From: Ferriphaselus amnicola
GTDB taxonomy: Bacteria; Pseudomonadota; Gammaproteobacteria; Burkholderiales; Gallionellaceae
Reading direction: 5' to 3'
NCBI RefSeq assembly: GCF_000974685.2
Contig: NZ_AP018738.1
Span: forward strand, 372,001-436,000
Length of the DNA stretch: 64,000 bases
How positions within the stretch are numbered: position 1 is the first letter of the stretch; every line of letters starts with the position of its first letter. The notes beneath the pieces are model-generated. The model saw only the letters and a program-made list of their open reading frames with translations, did not search any database and was not told the DNA's origin. The position numbers were made by a program, and so were the translations under genes. This document shows positions 28,403-37,439 of the stretch, piece by piece.

Positions 28403-29365
28403 CTACTCCAATTTTCCATCGAGTACTGCCAAGCCAAAGCCGTAACGCCCCACTTGGTCGCCAAGATAGGCCATGTATATCCGACCATCCAATTCAAATA
28501 CGTGCGGATAGCTGATCATCTCCGCATCCCAGCCCTGTTCTGAAACGTCGATGCCGGCCTTGGCATCGTCGCGCACCCAGTTCACCATGTCCGTGCTGGA
28601 GGCATAGCCGATCCGATAGCCGTTTTGCTTGCCACGATAATGACTGCTGTAGCGGTAGCAAAAGAACATGTGGTATTTGCCGTTGGCGTAGAACACATCT
28701 GGGCTGGCCTGAGCCTCATCTTCTTCGATGCGGCTTTCGATCAAGTCACGATTGAGTTTATGCCAATGGATACCATCCTCGGAAGTTGCCATGCGAATCT
28801 TATAGATAGGCTCGGCTCTTCCCTCGACCATCTTCCATTTTCGCCCTGCAATGTAGAACAATTGCCACTTTTCGTTGAAGCGGCGCACCTTCGGCCCACT
28901 CAACACGAACGGCTCATCCGGGCTGTAGCTCAGCACCGGCCCCGTACCCAACTTGGCGAACGACTGACCGTCATCGTGGCTCACCGCGCTACCGATGGCG
29001 ACATTGAATGGCACCGATTCACAACGTGTCCAACCCGCGTAATAGGCGCGCACCTCGTCACCCTCGCGCGTCACCGATACCGGATAGGTACCGAATTCGT
29101 CGAACTCGCCCAAGCCGCCCAAAGGCAGAATGGGCTGCTCGCCCACATGACGTATTTTGAACAGATCGCTACGCTCCAAATCGACATAGGCCGAATAGCT
29201 GACGTACTGGCCATGCTCATCAGCCGGAGGACGGCAGGAGAAATAGACGCGCACAAAGTCGTCGAACACCAATGTCGCTGGCGCTTGAGCGAACTCCTTC
29301 AGCCAGCTACGCCCTTCGACTTCCTGTGGCGTGAATACTTTGCCAAGTTTTTTCCAATGGAACAT
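28403..29365 (-). CDS. Five-bladed beta-propeller glycosidase-like protein (copy 2)
   Basis: This 320-residue paralogue of the neighbouring propeller protein shares long stretches: WKKLGKVFTPQ, VFDDFVRVYFSCR, LGGLGEFDEFG, SHDDGQSF, ATSEDGIHW, MFFCYRYS, GYRIGYASS and YPHVFELDGRIYMAYLG. No secretion signal is seen. Conservation of Asp and Glu positions across both copies (DE in EDEAQASPDV, the WDAEM/WDSDM pair) suggests shared active-site architecture. The duplication is old, since the two differ at many positions. The function in the operon is unknown. Confidence 0.75.
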   Translation of the reverse strand: MFHWKKLGKVFTPQEVEGRSWLKEFAQAPATLVFDDFVRVYFSCRPPADEHGQYVSYSAYVDLERSDLFKIRHVGEQPILPLGGLGEFDEFGTYPVSVTREGDEVRAYYAGWTRCESVPFNVAIGSAVSHDDGQSFAKLGTGPVLSYSPDEPFVLSGPKVRRFNEKWQLFYIAGRKWKMVEGRAEPIYKIRMATSEDGIHWHKLNRDLIESRIEEDEAQASPDVFYANGKYHMFFCYRYSSHYRGKQNGYRIGYASSTDMVNWVRDDAKAGIDVSEQGWDAEMISYPHVFELDGRIYMAYLGDQVGRYGFGLAVLDGKLE

Positions 29366-29373
29366 AGGGCGAT

Positions 29374-30477
29374 CTAGATGAAATTGATGTGGGGCACATC
29401 CTGCCGGATTAGGCGATCCAGATAGCGATTCACCTCATCCATCCGGCAATTGACACGGCACTGATGGATGTCCAACTCGCTGCGTACATAGCGTAGATTC
29501 TCGCGGCGGCGCTCCCCTTCCCAAATATCACTGAAGGACTGATCGTTCAGGTTGCCGTATTCGAAGCGCGGGTCGAGCAGATAGGCGCTGCAACCATACA
29601 CCGCGCCGGTGGCCATCACGTAAGCCCAGAAGAAAGGCGTAGCGTTACAGCGCTGATAACGTGACGCATCGCCCGCATCATGTTTCTTCATGGTGTTGTC
29701 GCGGAACACCACGCTGAAATTGGCGGTATTCAGCTCACGCAATCGTGCGCCCAGCGCCTGATACTGCTGATACGCCACGTCCTGATATTGGGTGGTCAGA
29801 CTATATGAATGCTGGGAATAAGGCTTAACCACCAAATAATCCAAACCGACCTCATCGCGGCAAAGACGTGCCAATCCTTCGATCTCGTGGGCGTTCTCCG
29901 GCAACAGCAGAATCTGTGCGCCCAGCACACAGGCATAACCATGCGCTCGTCGCGCGTCCACTAGGCGCTTCAGATTGGCAATCACTTTGTCAAAATCGGC
30001 GGCCTTGGTTTGGTGGACATTGGCGTAGGTCTCTGCTGTGCCTGCATTGACCGAGGCCTTGATCCACGACAGGTGCGGTAAGGCTTGCTCGACAAAAGCC
30101 TCGGACAACACCGAGGCATTGGTGGTCATCGATGTGTCGATGCCAGCTTGGGCGGCAGCCACCACCATGCGATGGATGTCCTTGTGCAACATCGGCTCAC
30201 CTTCGCCCGCGAACATCACGCTTTTCACGCCCTGCCGCCCCATCTCGGCCAAGCAACGCTCCACCACCTCCAGCGCCAATCGCGTCGGTTTGTAGCCGAT
30301 GTAATCGACTGCGCAAAACGTGCAGCGATGGTTGCAGGCCCCCACAGGAGAAAGCTCGACATACAGCGGATAGACGCTTTTTGCGCGCGCCCAATCGTCG
30401 CCCGCGTCGAGGAATTGCGCGACACGTTGCGGATGGTAGATGAGCTTGTGACTATCGATGGCGTAGCGATCTGACAT
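29374..30477 (-). CDS. Radical SAM enzyme with SPASM/Twitch-like C-terminal cysteines (rSAM-1)
   Basis: The 367-residue protein has the radical SAM iron-sulfur motif CNHRCTFC near residue 55, followed by GEGEP, the SAM-binding element. The C-terminal part has extra Cys residues (RCNATPFF, GAVYGCSAY, DIHQCRVNCRM) like SPASM or Twitch auxiliary-cluster domains. Such enzymes carry out difficult oxidations or rearrangements of sugars, peptides or other substrates. The longer frame to 30618 runs back into the E1 beta gene; ATG 30477 lies 10 bp after that gene's stop. The substrate is unknown. Confidence 0.85.
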   Translation of the reverse strand: MSDRYAIDSHKLIYHPQRVAQFLDAGDDWARAKSVYPLYVELSPVGACNHRCTFCAVDYIGYKPTRLALEVVERCLAEMGRQGVKSVMFAGEGEPMLHKDIHRMVVAAAQAGIDTSMTTNASVLSEAFVEQALPHLSWIKASVNAGTAETYANVHQTKAADFDKVIANLKRLVDARRAHGYACVLGAQILLLPENAHEIEGLARLCRDEVGLDYLVVKPYSQHSYSLTTQYQDVAYQQYQALGARLRELNTANFSVVFRDNTMKKHDAGDASRYQRCNATPFFWAYVMATGAVYGCSAYLLDPRFEYGNLNDQSFSDIWEGERRRENLRYVRSELDIHQCRVNCRMDEVNRYLDRLIRQDVPHINFI

Positions 30478-30487
30478 GGCGGCGCTT

Positions 30488-31549
30488 TCAGAATGGGCCA
30501 CGGAATTCCAGTTGCGGAACATCGTGTGGTGTTGAACGGGCGAGCCGACTGACCAGCGCCTCATCGGGAATATCGCGCCCCAGATGCGCGCTGATCGCGC
30601 GCGCGATATGCAGCGCATCGGGATAAAAGTCGCGTGTCAGATGGTGCGAGGTAGGCACGGGAAGATCAGGCAGTGCGATGCGCAAGGGCGCAGCGCGCAA
30701 GGCATCGAAGGCACACTCCGTGACACTGGCGATCACCTCTCCGGCGATGCCGCCCGTCTTCCACGCGGTGTCCGCCACGATCAATCGACCGGTACGTCGC
30801 ACCGAGGCGGCGAAGGCTGGAATATCCAAGGGGCGCACCGAGCGCGCGTCGATCACTTCGAGATCGATGCCGAACTCGGCTAGCACCTTGGCCGCCAGCA
30901 AGGCCTCGACCACCATGAACGAGAACGCGACTAGCGTGGCATCCTTGCCTGAGCGACAGACATGCGCCTTATCCAGCGGCACGACATAAGACGCTTGCGG
31001 CACGTGATCGACGATACCTTGCAGCCAGCGGTGTTCGATGAAGATCACCGGATTGTCATCGCGGATCGCCGCTAACAACATTCCCTTGGCATCGCGCCCA
31101 CTGGTCGGCATCACGACCTTCAGTCCGGGGATATGGGCGAACAAGGCTTGCAGGCTCTGTGCGTGCTGCGGCCCCGGTCCCCAGCCACGTCCGACGATCA
31201 CGCGGATCACCAAGGGCACACTTACCTGTCCGGCGAACATATAGCGCCATTTGGCGGCGTTATTGACGATCTGATCCATCGCCAACAAGGCGAAGTCGAT
31301 GCGCTGATGCACCATCACCGGACGCATCCCAGAGATGGCGGCGCCGATACAAATACCGGTCATGCCGTTCTCCGAAAGTGGGCTATCGAACACACGCGCC
31401 TTGCCAAAGCGTTGCTGCAAGCCGCTGGTGGTGCCGAATATGCCCTTGGGATCGGGCACGCCCTCGCCCACCAGAATGACGCGTTCATCCTCACTCATCG
31501 CCTGTTCGAGTGCTTCGCGGATCGCCTCCGCCTGCGAGAGCTTACGCAT
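30488..31549 (-). CDS. ThDP-dependent 2-oxoacid dehydrogenase-like E1, beta subunit
   Basis: The 353-residue protein matches the beta chain of alpha2beta2 E1 enzymes (PDH/acetoin type). It has GEGV, the conserved Glu that activates ThDP, near residue 28. It also has SGMRPVMVHQRIDFALLAMDQI, GPGPQHAQSLQALFAHIPGLKVVMP and DARSVRPLDIP. ATG 31549 overlaps the alpha gene by 8 bp; the long upstream frame is out of character and is excluded. No lipoyl-E2 or E3 gene is present in the window, so the pair is probably not part of a dehydrogenase complex here. Confidence 0.9.
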   Translation of the reverse strand: MRKLSQAEAIREALEQAMSEDERVILVGEGVPDPKGIFGTTSGLQQRFGKARVFDSPLSENGMTGICIGAAISGMRPVMVHQRIDFALLAMDQIVNNAAKWRYMFAGQVSVPLVIRVIVGRGWGPGPQHAQSLQALFAHIPGLKVVMPTSGRDAKGMLLAAIRDDNPVIFIEHRWLQGIVDHVPQASYVVPLDKAHVCRSGKDATLVAFSFMVVEALLAAKVLAEFGIDLEVIDARSVRPLDIPAFAASVRRTGRLIVADTAWKTGGIAGEVIASVTECAFDALRAAPLRIALPDLPVPTSHHLTRDFYPDALHIARAISAHLGRDIPDEALVSRLARSTPHDVPQLEFRGPF

Positions 31550-32492
31550 ACAGATACCCCGCCAGATCGGCGCGATCCGGTAACGGGCTGGCCAATGCCT
31601 GTGCAAAAGCGGCTTCGATCTCAGCGGTGATCGCCTGCTCAGCCATTGCGACGAACTGAGCGCCGTCGTCCGTCTGCCGCAATATGTCAGCCAGATGATG
31701 CACCGGACAATGTGCCATCCACTCCGCCAATTCGCCCTCAGGGCGGTAGCCCAGATGATCGTCGAATTCTGAACCGCAATGCTCACGCCAACGGTAGGTC
31801 GAACACTCCAAGAACACCGGCTTCCCGCCCGCACGCAGATGCGATACGGCCTGCTGTGCCGCAGCGAACACCGCCTGCACATCGTTACCAGCGACATGCA
31901 CACTCTCGCAACCATAAGCGGCCGCTACGGCGTGGATCGGGCGAGCAGGTTGACGTTCGTTGAGTCGGGTATAGCAGGCATATAGATTGTTCTCACACAC
32001 GAATAAGATGGGCAGTTCGTGGAGCAATGCGAAATTGATGGACTCGTGTACCACGCCTTCCTCGAACGTGCCATCGCCGAAGAACACCGCGACCACGGTG
32101 TTCTCTCCGCGCAATTTGGCTGCCCAGGCCGTGCCCACCGCCAGCGGAACGGTCGCGCCTACGATGGGTACGGCACCAAGAAAACCTGCGGCCAAATCGA
32201 TCATATGCATCGAGCCACCGACGCCATGACAGCAGCCGTTTTGCAGGCCGTAAATCTCGGCCAGCATGGCAACTAGATCGCCGCCTTTAGCCAGATAGTG
32301 AGCATGGGCGCGATGGTTGCTGAACACGCCATCGCTAGTCTGCAACGCCAGACACACGCCGACAGCCGCGCCTTCTTGTCCGATGGACAAATGCACCGGA
32401 CAGCGCATGTTCTGCGCCGTGTAGCGCTGCGCGATGGCCTCCTCGACCCGACGGATGCGCAACATGTTGCGATAGAGTTCAAAAGGATGCAC
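31542..32492 (-). CDS. ThDP-dependent 2-oxoacid dehydrogenase-like E1, alpha subunit
   Basis: The 316-residue protein has the ThDP/Mg motif as GDGTFEEG followed about 25 residues later by ENNLYA (the GDG...NN motif). RIRRVEEAIAQRY is at its start and SNHRAHAHYLAKGGD in between. The start is GTG at 32492, directly after the GT9 stop TGA, with AGGAG eight bases upstream. Alpha and beta are translationally coupled. Related E1 pairs outside dehydrogenase complexes transfer a two-carbon unit, for example in eurekanate synthesis in avilamycin (AviB1/AviB2). A similar role here is inference. Confidence 0.9.
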   Translation of the reverse strand: MHPFELYRNMLRIRRVEEAIAQRYTAQNMRCPVHLSIGQEGAAVGVCLALQTSDGVFSNHRAHAHYLAKGGDLVAMLAEIYGLQNGCCHGVGGSMHMIDLAAGFLGAVPIVGATVPLAVGTAWAAKLRGENTVVAVFFGDGTFEEGVVHESINFALLHELPILFVCENNLYACYTRLNERQPARPIHAVAAAYGCESVHVAGNDVQAVFAAAQQAVSHLRAGGKPVFLECSTYRWREHCGSEFDDHLGYRPEGELAEWMAHCPVHHLADILRQTDDGAQFVAMAEQAITAEIEAAFAQALASPLPDRADLAGYLYA

Positions 32493-33461
32493 TCAGCGGA
32501 CTCCTGCGATCTTGGCACGCACGGCGGCGCTCACCGTTGGCACGCTGATATGTTGCATACAAGGCGAGGCTTGCACGCAAGATGACTCCAAACAGGGGAT
32601 GCAATCCCACGACACGGCGGGCGTGATGTTGACCAATCGCGCCCCTTCGACTTCACTGGCAACGGTCGGCCCGAACAGCGCTATCACTGGCTTGCCGAGC
32701 GCCAACGCGAGGTGCAGACCGAGCGAATCGTTGGTGACCAGAACTCGGCAGCTGGCGATCCAGTCGATATAGCTTTCAATATCGCTGGTTCCCTGCTGCC
32801 AGCACACCGAGTAGTCTGCGGACAGATCGTCGTACAGCGCCTGCCAGTTGGCTTCGGGCCAGCGCTTCAATGGAAATTTCGCACCGATCAGATGATTCAG
32901 TCCGATGTCGTGGATGACCTCTACATGTGGCTGATAGCCCAACACATAGGGTTGGCCAGCGTAATGGTGGCCGAGCATCTCGTACAACACGCAAGACCAT
33001 GATTTGGCTTTGCTGCGTTTGGCCGTTTGGTTGGTGCTGAAGCTCAGGGCTTCATCGGCATGATCGTAAGAAACGGCCGTATGCGTCTGATGGTCGAGCC
33101 GGAAACCGTAGCGCCGCCAAGCGGGGATGCGATCCGAAACTGCGCAGATATCTGGCTGCTTTTCAAAGTTGATCACGATGTCGAACCACTCCGAGAGCAG
33201 CAGATGTGGTGTGAAAGGCGTGATCACCAGCACGCGCGCAATAAAAGGGTTGCCTCGCAGCAGCGGAGCGCCCTTTTGATCGACCAGCCAAGTGACGTGG
33301 TACTGCTCAGGTGGGTAAAGATGCAGGATCACCGTCGTACGTAGAATATCGCCCAGACTGACGATCCCGCTGGTATCGGCATCCAGCGTTTCGCTGTACC
33401 CCGGCTTGATGATGAGCACGCGCTTCCGGTTGTCGGCGGACACAGGTTTTTCGCTATCCAT
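32493..33461 (-). CDS. Glycosyltransferase family 9 (heptosyltransferase-like)
   Basis: The 322-residue GT-B protein has the GT9 C-terminal nucleotide-sugar block (VTNDSLGLHLALALGKPVIALFGPT) and a Cys-rich tail (CIPCLESSCVQASPC) common in heptosyltransferase-like proteins. The N-terminal half has KPGYSETL and a weak match to the family's first Rossmann fold. ATG 33461 is chosen because GAGAG lies five bases upstream; ATG 33473 is also possible. It overlaps the rSAM-2 gene by 8 bp. Donor and acceptor are unknown. Confidence 0.82.
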   Translation of the reverse strand: MDSEKPVSADNRKRVLIIKPGYSETLDADTSGIVSLGDILRTTVILHLYPPEQYHVTWLVDQKGAPLLRGNPFIARVLVITPFTPHLLLSEWFDIVINFEKQPDICAVSDRIPAWRRYGFRLDHQTHTAVSYDHADEALSFSTNQTAKRSKAKSWSCVLYEMLGHHYAGQPYVLGYQPHVEVIHDIGLNHLIGAKFPLKRWPEANWQALYDDLSADYSVCWQQGTSDIESYIDWIASCRVLVTNDSLGLHLALALGKPVIALFGPTVASEVEGARLVNITPAVSWDCIPCLESSCVQASPCMQHISVPTVSAAVRAKIAGVR

Positions 33462-34623
33462 GTTTACTCTCATCCCAGGCCAAAGGGTCGATGAACGGCT
33501 GACACTGCTCCAGATTCTCTATCTTCCCCAGCAAGTGTGCAGGCATCCGAATATTCCTTATCTTCACCGAGGTGTGTGGTACACCACGATCCGCATAGCT
33601 TTGAAAACGGTCATTTTTGATCTTGGTATCGCAGCCTATACAACGCCCGTACTGATAGCAAGGGCGGAACGTATCCAACTTATCCATCGAGAAATCAGGG
33701 TCAAGGATATGGCCGATCGGCGCGATGGGGCGCCCGGCGAATATCTGCGCACCATGATGGATATATTGGAAATTCACGGCCTCGATGGCGGCAAACTCTT
33801 GCACTAGGCCTCCCTGCCGCCAAGCGTCATACAGGTAAAAGTGACAGCCCCAGATAAAGCCCATGGGATCGATGAGTAGCTCGGTGGTCTTGCATTCGCA
33901 AGCAAGCGGGGTCGGATGAATGCCACGCGAAATCAGATCCGCCGAGAACGGGTATAGATAACGTCCGTAAAGCTTGCCCGCATGTACTCCAAGGAACTCC
34001 TTGGTCTCAAATGGAACACGTTCCGCATACGTCGCTCGCATCTCCGGTGTGACGACATTGTCAGGGTGCTCAACCATGTAGATACCGACATCGCTGTCAG
34101 CCTTGAGGGACGAGACTTTAAAACCAAGGTCTTTGAGTGCCTCGCACCGTGACACTAACTCATCGAAGCCGCGACCGTGCCAAGTCCGATTCATCTCATC
34201 GGCATGGTAGCTCACACGAATCGAGGGATACGGTGCGTCGCGCTGGAGTTTCGCCTGCTGTCCATTCAGATTGCGCACGAACACGTCCGGCTGTAGCGCA
34301 AAATTCGTTAGCAGATCGAAGTAGTGCGGCACCTCGGTCAAGATCAGCCCCAGGCCTTTGCCTCCCCAATACAACATGGGTTCTCCACCCTGAAGGGTGA
34401 TCGGGAGATCTGAACGAAAGGGGATGCGGCTCAGCGCTGTCGCCCATTCGGCGGGCGATAGTCCCTTGCGGACGGACTTCGCCTCGATCGGGAATAAGCT
34501 GCTGCGCCGTCCAGATTGCTCTGGATCGTTGATGCAATAGCTGCAATTCAGACTGCATTCCAGCGTTAAGAACACGCCGATGTAGTTCAGCTCATCAGGT
34601 AGTTTGAGCGATGACAATGTCAT
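33454..34623 (-). CDS. Radical SAM enzyme (rSAM-2)
   Basis: The 389-residue protein has the radical SAM motif CSLNCSYC near residue 24 and LQGGEP, the GGE element. A C-terminal Cys-rich block (PLACECKT, IWGCHF, RPCYQYGRCIGCD) may ligate an auxiliary cluster. It differs clearly from rSAM-1 four genes downstream, so this is not a duplication. It overlaps the GT9 gene by 8 bp. The reaction is unknown; sugar dehydrogenation, epimerisation or methylthiolation-type chemistry are all open. Confidence 0.82.
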   Translation of the reverse strand: MTLSSLKLPDELNYIGVFLTLECSLNCSYCINDPEQSGRRSSLFPIEAKSVRKGLSPAEWATALSRIPFRSDLPITLQGGEPMLYWGGKGLGLILTEVPHYFDLLTNFALQPDVFVRNLNGQQAKLQRDAPYPSIRVSYHADEMNRTWHGRGFDELVSRCEALKDLGFKVSSLKADSDVGIYMVEHPDNVVTPEMRATYAERVPFETKEFLGVHAGKLYGRYLYPFSADLISRGIHPTPLACECKTTELLIDPMGFIWGCHFYLYDAWRQGGLVQEFAAIEAVNFQYIHHGAQIFAGRPIAPIGHILDPDFSMDKLDTFRPCYQYGRCIGCDTKIKNDRFQSYADRGVPHTSVKIRNIRMPAHLLGKIENLEQCQPFIDPLAWDESKHG

Positions 34624-34673
34624 ACGATTAGCTACCCCTGAGAGATGAGCTGAGGTTGGTGGTATCGGCCGCC

Positions 34674-36686
34674 CTAATCACTATAAACCCACTTGAATTC
34701 ATGCTTGAATATCTCCTTCGTGGATTCAGGCGCATAGTAGTCCTCGGCTTTTCTGCCTGCGAGAAAGTCAGTGTGTCTGGCCGGGTGGGTGAACTCGGCC
34801 CAGAAAAAATAATCGCTGTCTTGAATGAGGCGAAGATTCTCGGTACGGAACGCTGAGTCGATAAAGTCGTGGTCGATGGCATAGAAACTCGCAATCGAGT
34901 TAGCGCCGCAGAGTGGATGGCGAATCATGTGATCCAGCATTTCAGCCCTCGCATAGAAACACAAGGGAGGTGGAACCCAATTTTGAGCTGAGTAGTAGCT
35001 GCCGTGGTCGCGATAGCGGAGGCAGTTGTTTTCGCTGACTAGGGCGGAGTAGCTTTGTGGGTGGATGAAGTCAGTCATGGATTTGCGGACAAACATCCGT
35101 GAGTCGAGCCCAGAGTCAGCATCGTCGGATAGCATTCGCTTTAGTTCTGGATAAGCGACTTCAGAGTTGATCCTAGGCATAGCACACGCCACCGTTTCAA
35201 AGGGCGTCATATCCATGATCACTCGATGAATCGAACCGGAAATGATCGCATCAGGCAAGGCCATGACTACTACGGACTTTAGTGCCAGAGATCGTTTAAC
35301 CTGATCAATGATAGGGAGCGTGAGGATAGGATAAATATCCTGCGAGAAAGCGAGAAGCTCGACGTTGATTCGGTACTTTATGCCGCGCTGAGTGATCTTA
35401 TGCAGAAACCCTTGCAGAGGTTTTAGGTCGGCGGGTGTGGTGTAAATGTTGTAGGTGACGGAGCGCTCTTGTAAGAGTTTGTCAAAGCCTTCCGTCGCGG
35501 CAAGGGCGGGGTAGGCAATGTGCTCAAGGTAGTCTATGTGCTCTTGTCCGATCACGATGCAAAATAACTCGACGATCTGCCCCAGCTCGAACGAATCATT
35601 CTGAATGTCTAATCCGGTATGGTCGATGAGTGCGCGCTCTCCAGTGCAGAACTGTTCGGCAATGCTTGCTAGTTGATAGAAAGTCAATCGACTATCTACG
35701 TCACCAGGTAGGCAGTTCAGCCCCCAAGCTCCTTCTCGGCTAAAGCTATTTGCAACCAGTTGACACACATCGAACGCCGCCGCATCGCCGCCGACTTGGT
35801 GTTGCATGTCAGCCCAATTGAGATAGACCTCGGAATCGTTGGGTTTAATGTTCACGTTCCCTTTAAGTAATTCAAGTGCGTTTTCGGTATCTCCCGACTT
35901 GGCTAACATGTCCGCATATAGTTTACGTAGCGGGACCGAATTCGGCTCTTCGTTCAATAGCTGTGTGAGGTTGGTTTTCGCTTCGTCCCAGCGTTGTTGG
36001 CGGATAAGGACCTGTGCCAGCCAGATGCGCATCTGAGTATTTTTAGTGTCGAACATCAGATAGTCACGACATAACTGTTCCGCATCGGTAAGTCTGTCCT
36101 GACGATGCAGCTGATCTAGCAGCATATGGTAAGCACGCAGATCGCTCACATTCAGTTGGATGCAGTCGCGCAGATGGCGCTCTGCTGTAGCGAAATCACC
36201 TAATTGCCAAACCAGACTGGCTAAGGGGAAGATGGCGCTGAAATCATCGCCGGCCGTGGTCTGGGCGGCAGCGAGTATGCGCGCAGCAGCGATCCGTTGA
36301 TTTTTGCCAAGGAGCAGATTGGCGAGTTTGACGCTGGCGGCGATGTTTCCTGGTGATAGCTCAAGCACCTTGCGGCAGGCTCTCTCTGCCTCAGCACCTG
36401 CTTGGAGGTTGGCAAGCTCCATCCATGCCTGAATGTCGAAAGGGTCTGCTAAAACAGCCTTCCCAAGAAAGGCTACGGCCGCTTGAATGTTATTCCGCTG
36501 TTTGAGTACCAGTGCATCTTGATAATGTCGCTCTGCTTGTGAGTCGCTGATCTCGGAGTACATCTTCACTGCCAAGTCTATCGAGCCCTGCGCGGCCAGT
36601 GCATGCGCTTCCTGGAACCTTGGATCTGCGAATTGATTGAGCAGAAATGATGCCGCGACAGAGGTTGGCGATTTTTCACGATTCAT
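34674..36686 (-). CDS. TPR protein with unrecognised C-terminal domain
   Basis: The N-terminal half (about residues 25-320) of this 670-residue protein is made of tetratricopeptide repeats with the usual spacing (for example AERHLRDCIQLNVSDLRAYH and ALELLKGNVNIKPNDSEVYLN). The second half (about residues 330-670) matches no family I know. It has mixed alpha/beta character, with DQVKRSLALKSVVVMALPD, MDMTPFETVACAMPRI, FIHPQSYSALVSENNC and a Trp/Phe-rich end. Given the neighbours it may be a glycosyltransferase or a scaffold. No signal peptide or membrane helix is visible. By eye its base composition is more AT-rich than the his genes. Confidence 0.7.
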   Translation of the reverse strand: MNREKSPTSVAASFLLNQFADPRFQEAHALAAQGSIDLAVKMYSEISDSQAERHYQDALVLKQRNNIQAAVAFLGKAVLADPFDIQAWMELANLQAGAEAERACRKVLELSPGNIAASVKLANLLLGKNQRIAAARILAAAQTTAGDDFSAIFPLASLVWQLGDFATAERHLRDCIQLNVSDLRAYHMLLDQLHRQDRLTDAEQLCRDYLMFDTKNTQMRIWLAQVLIRQQRWDEAKTNLTQLLNEEPNSVPLRKLYADMLAKSGDTENALELLKGNVNIKPNDSEVYLNWADMQHQVGGDAAAFDVCQLVANSFSREGAWGLNCLPGDVDSRLTFYQLASIAEQFCTGERALIDHTGLDIQNDSFELGQIVELFCIVIGQEHIDYLEHIAYPALAATEGFDKLLQERSVTYNIYTTPADLKPLQGFLHKITQRGIKYRINVELLAFSQDIYPILTLPIIDQVKRSLALKSVVVMALPDAIISGSIHRVIMDMTPFETVACAMPRINSEVAYPELKRMLSDDADSGLDSRMFVRKSMTDFIHPQSYSALVSENNCLRYRDHGSYYSAQNWVPPPLCFYARAEMLDHMIRHPLCGANSIASFYAIDHDFIDSAFRTENLRLIQDSDYFFWAEFTHPARHTDFLAGRKAEDYYAPESTKEIFKHEFKWVYSD

Positions 36687-36724
36687 GGTTTTTCCTTGCT
36701 GGGTTCGGTCCGAGCGAGCTGGAT

Positions 36725-37423
36725 TCAGATGAGCTCATAGGCGTTGTAGAGATAGCTTTGTATAACATCAGGCGAGTTGAACATCATGACGTCTATGATG
36801 GACAGGTGCGGCACGAAAGCATTGCCAAATTGAGCATATTCGGGCAGTTTCGAGCGAATGAAATTCAACTGGATGCCCCGTTCTTGGAAAGCCTCTTTTT
36901 CGTATAGATCGACGCCGCCGATAGCGTTTATGTAGATACTCGCGTGCATCGCATCGCACTGTGCGAGTACCTTGGCTTGCCTCCGTAGCGTATGGTCGAT
37001 GGCAACATTGGAGGATATTTCTATCGTGGTTGTAATACCTAGCTGCTGGCAGATTCTGGTAATGGAGTGGTGCAAAAAGCGAAATAGATTCGTGTCCTCA
37101 TAACGCACGATCTGGTCGAGCAGCGGCATAGTCTGTTCGAAATATGGGGCGCGTCGATAGGCGCCGATGAATTGGTTTAGTAATTTGTCACGCTTGAAGG
37201 CAGTAGCTAGCTCACGCTCGCAAATGTCTAGGTCATCTGAGTCATGTTTTAGTGGCAGCGAGAACGTGGAGTCTGTGCCATTGAGTAATAATCGATTGCG
37301 ATTTATCCAGCCTTTTTTCGTGTATTTGGTGTTGTCATAAAGGATAAACACGTCCACCGCTGCTATCAGCTGGAAGTAGCCGATGTAGGGAAGGAAGTAA
37401 GGTTGCATGATAGCCAGCTTCAT
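36725..37423 (-). CDS. WbqC family protein
   Basis: The 232-residue protein starts with the family signature MKLAIMQPYFLPYIGYFQLI and contains YDNTKYTKKGWINRNR, both diagnostic of WbqC-like proteins. The family occurs in O-antigen and other surface-glycan loci. A role in making or transferring an amino-sugar derivative has been proposed, but the reaction is not established. It lies 16 bp after the DegT-type aminotransferase, a frequent partnership that points to an amino-sugar step. Confidence 0.88.
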   Translation of the reverse strand: MKLAIMQPYFLPYIGYFQLIAAVDVFILYDNTKYTKKGWINRNRLLLNGTDSTFSLPLKHDSDDLDICERELATAFKRDKLLNQFIGAYRRAPYFEQTMPLLDQIVRYEDTNLFRFLHHSITRICQQLGITTTIEISSNVAIDHTLRRQAKVLAQCDAMHASIYINAIGGVDLYEKEAFQERGIQLNFIRSKLPEYAQFGNAFVPHLSIIDVMMFNSPDVIQSYLYNAYELI

Positions 37424-37439
37424 TGTGTTCGGGCCGCTG

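Noticed and set aside
31549-31915. N-terminal extension of the E1 beta frame
   Set aside because: The extension overlaps the E1 alpha gene, is rich in Arg, Cys and Trp and has no E1 character; ATG 31549 with 8-bp overlap fits the family.
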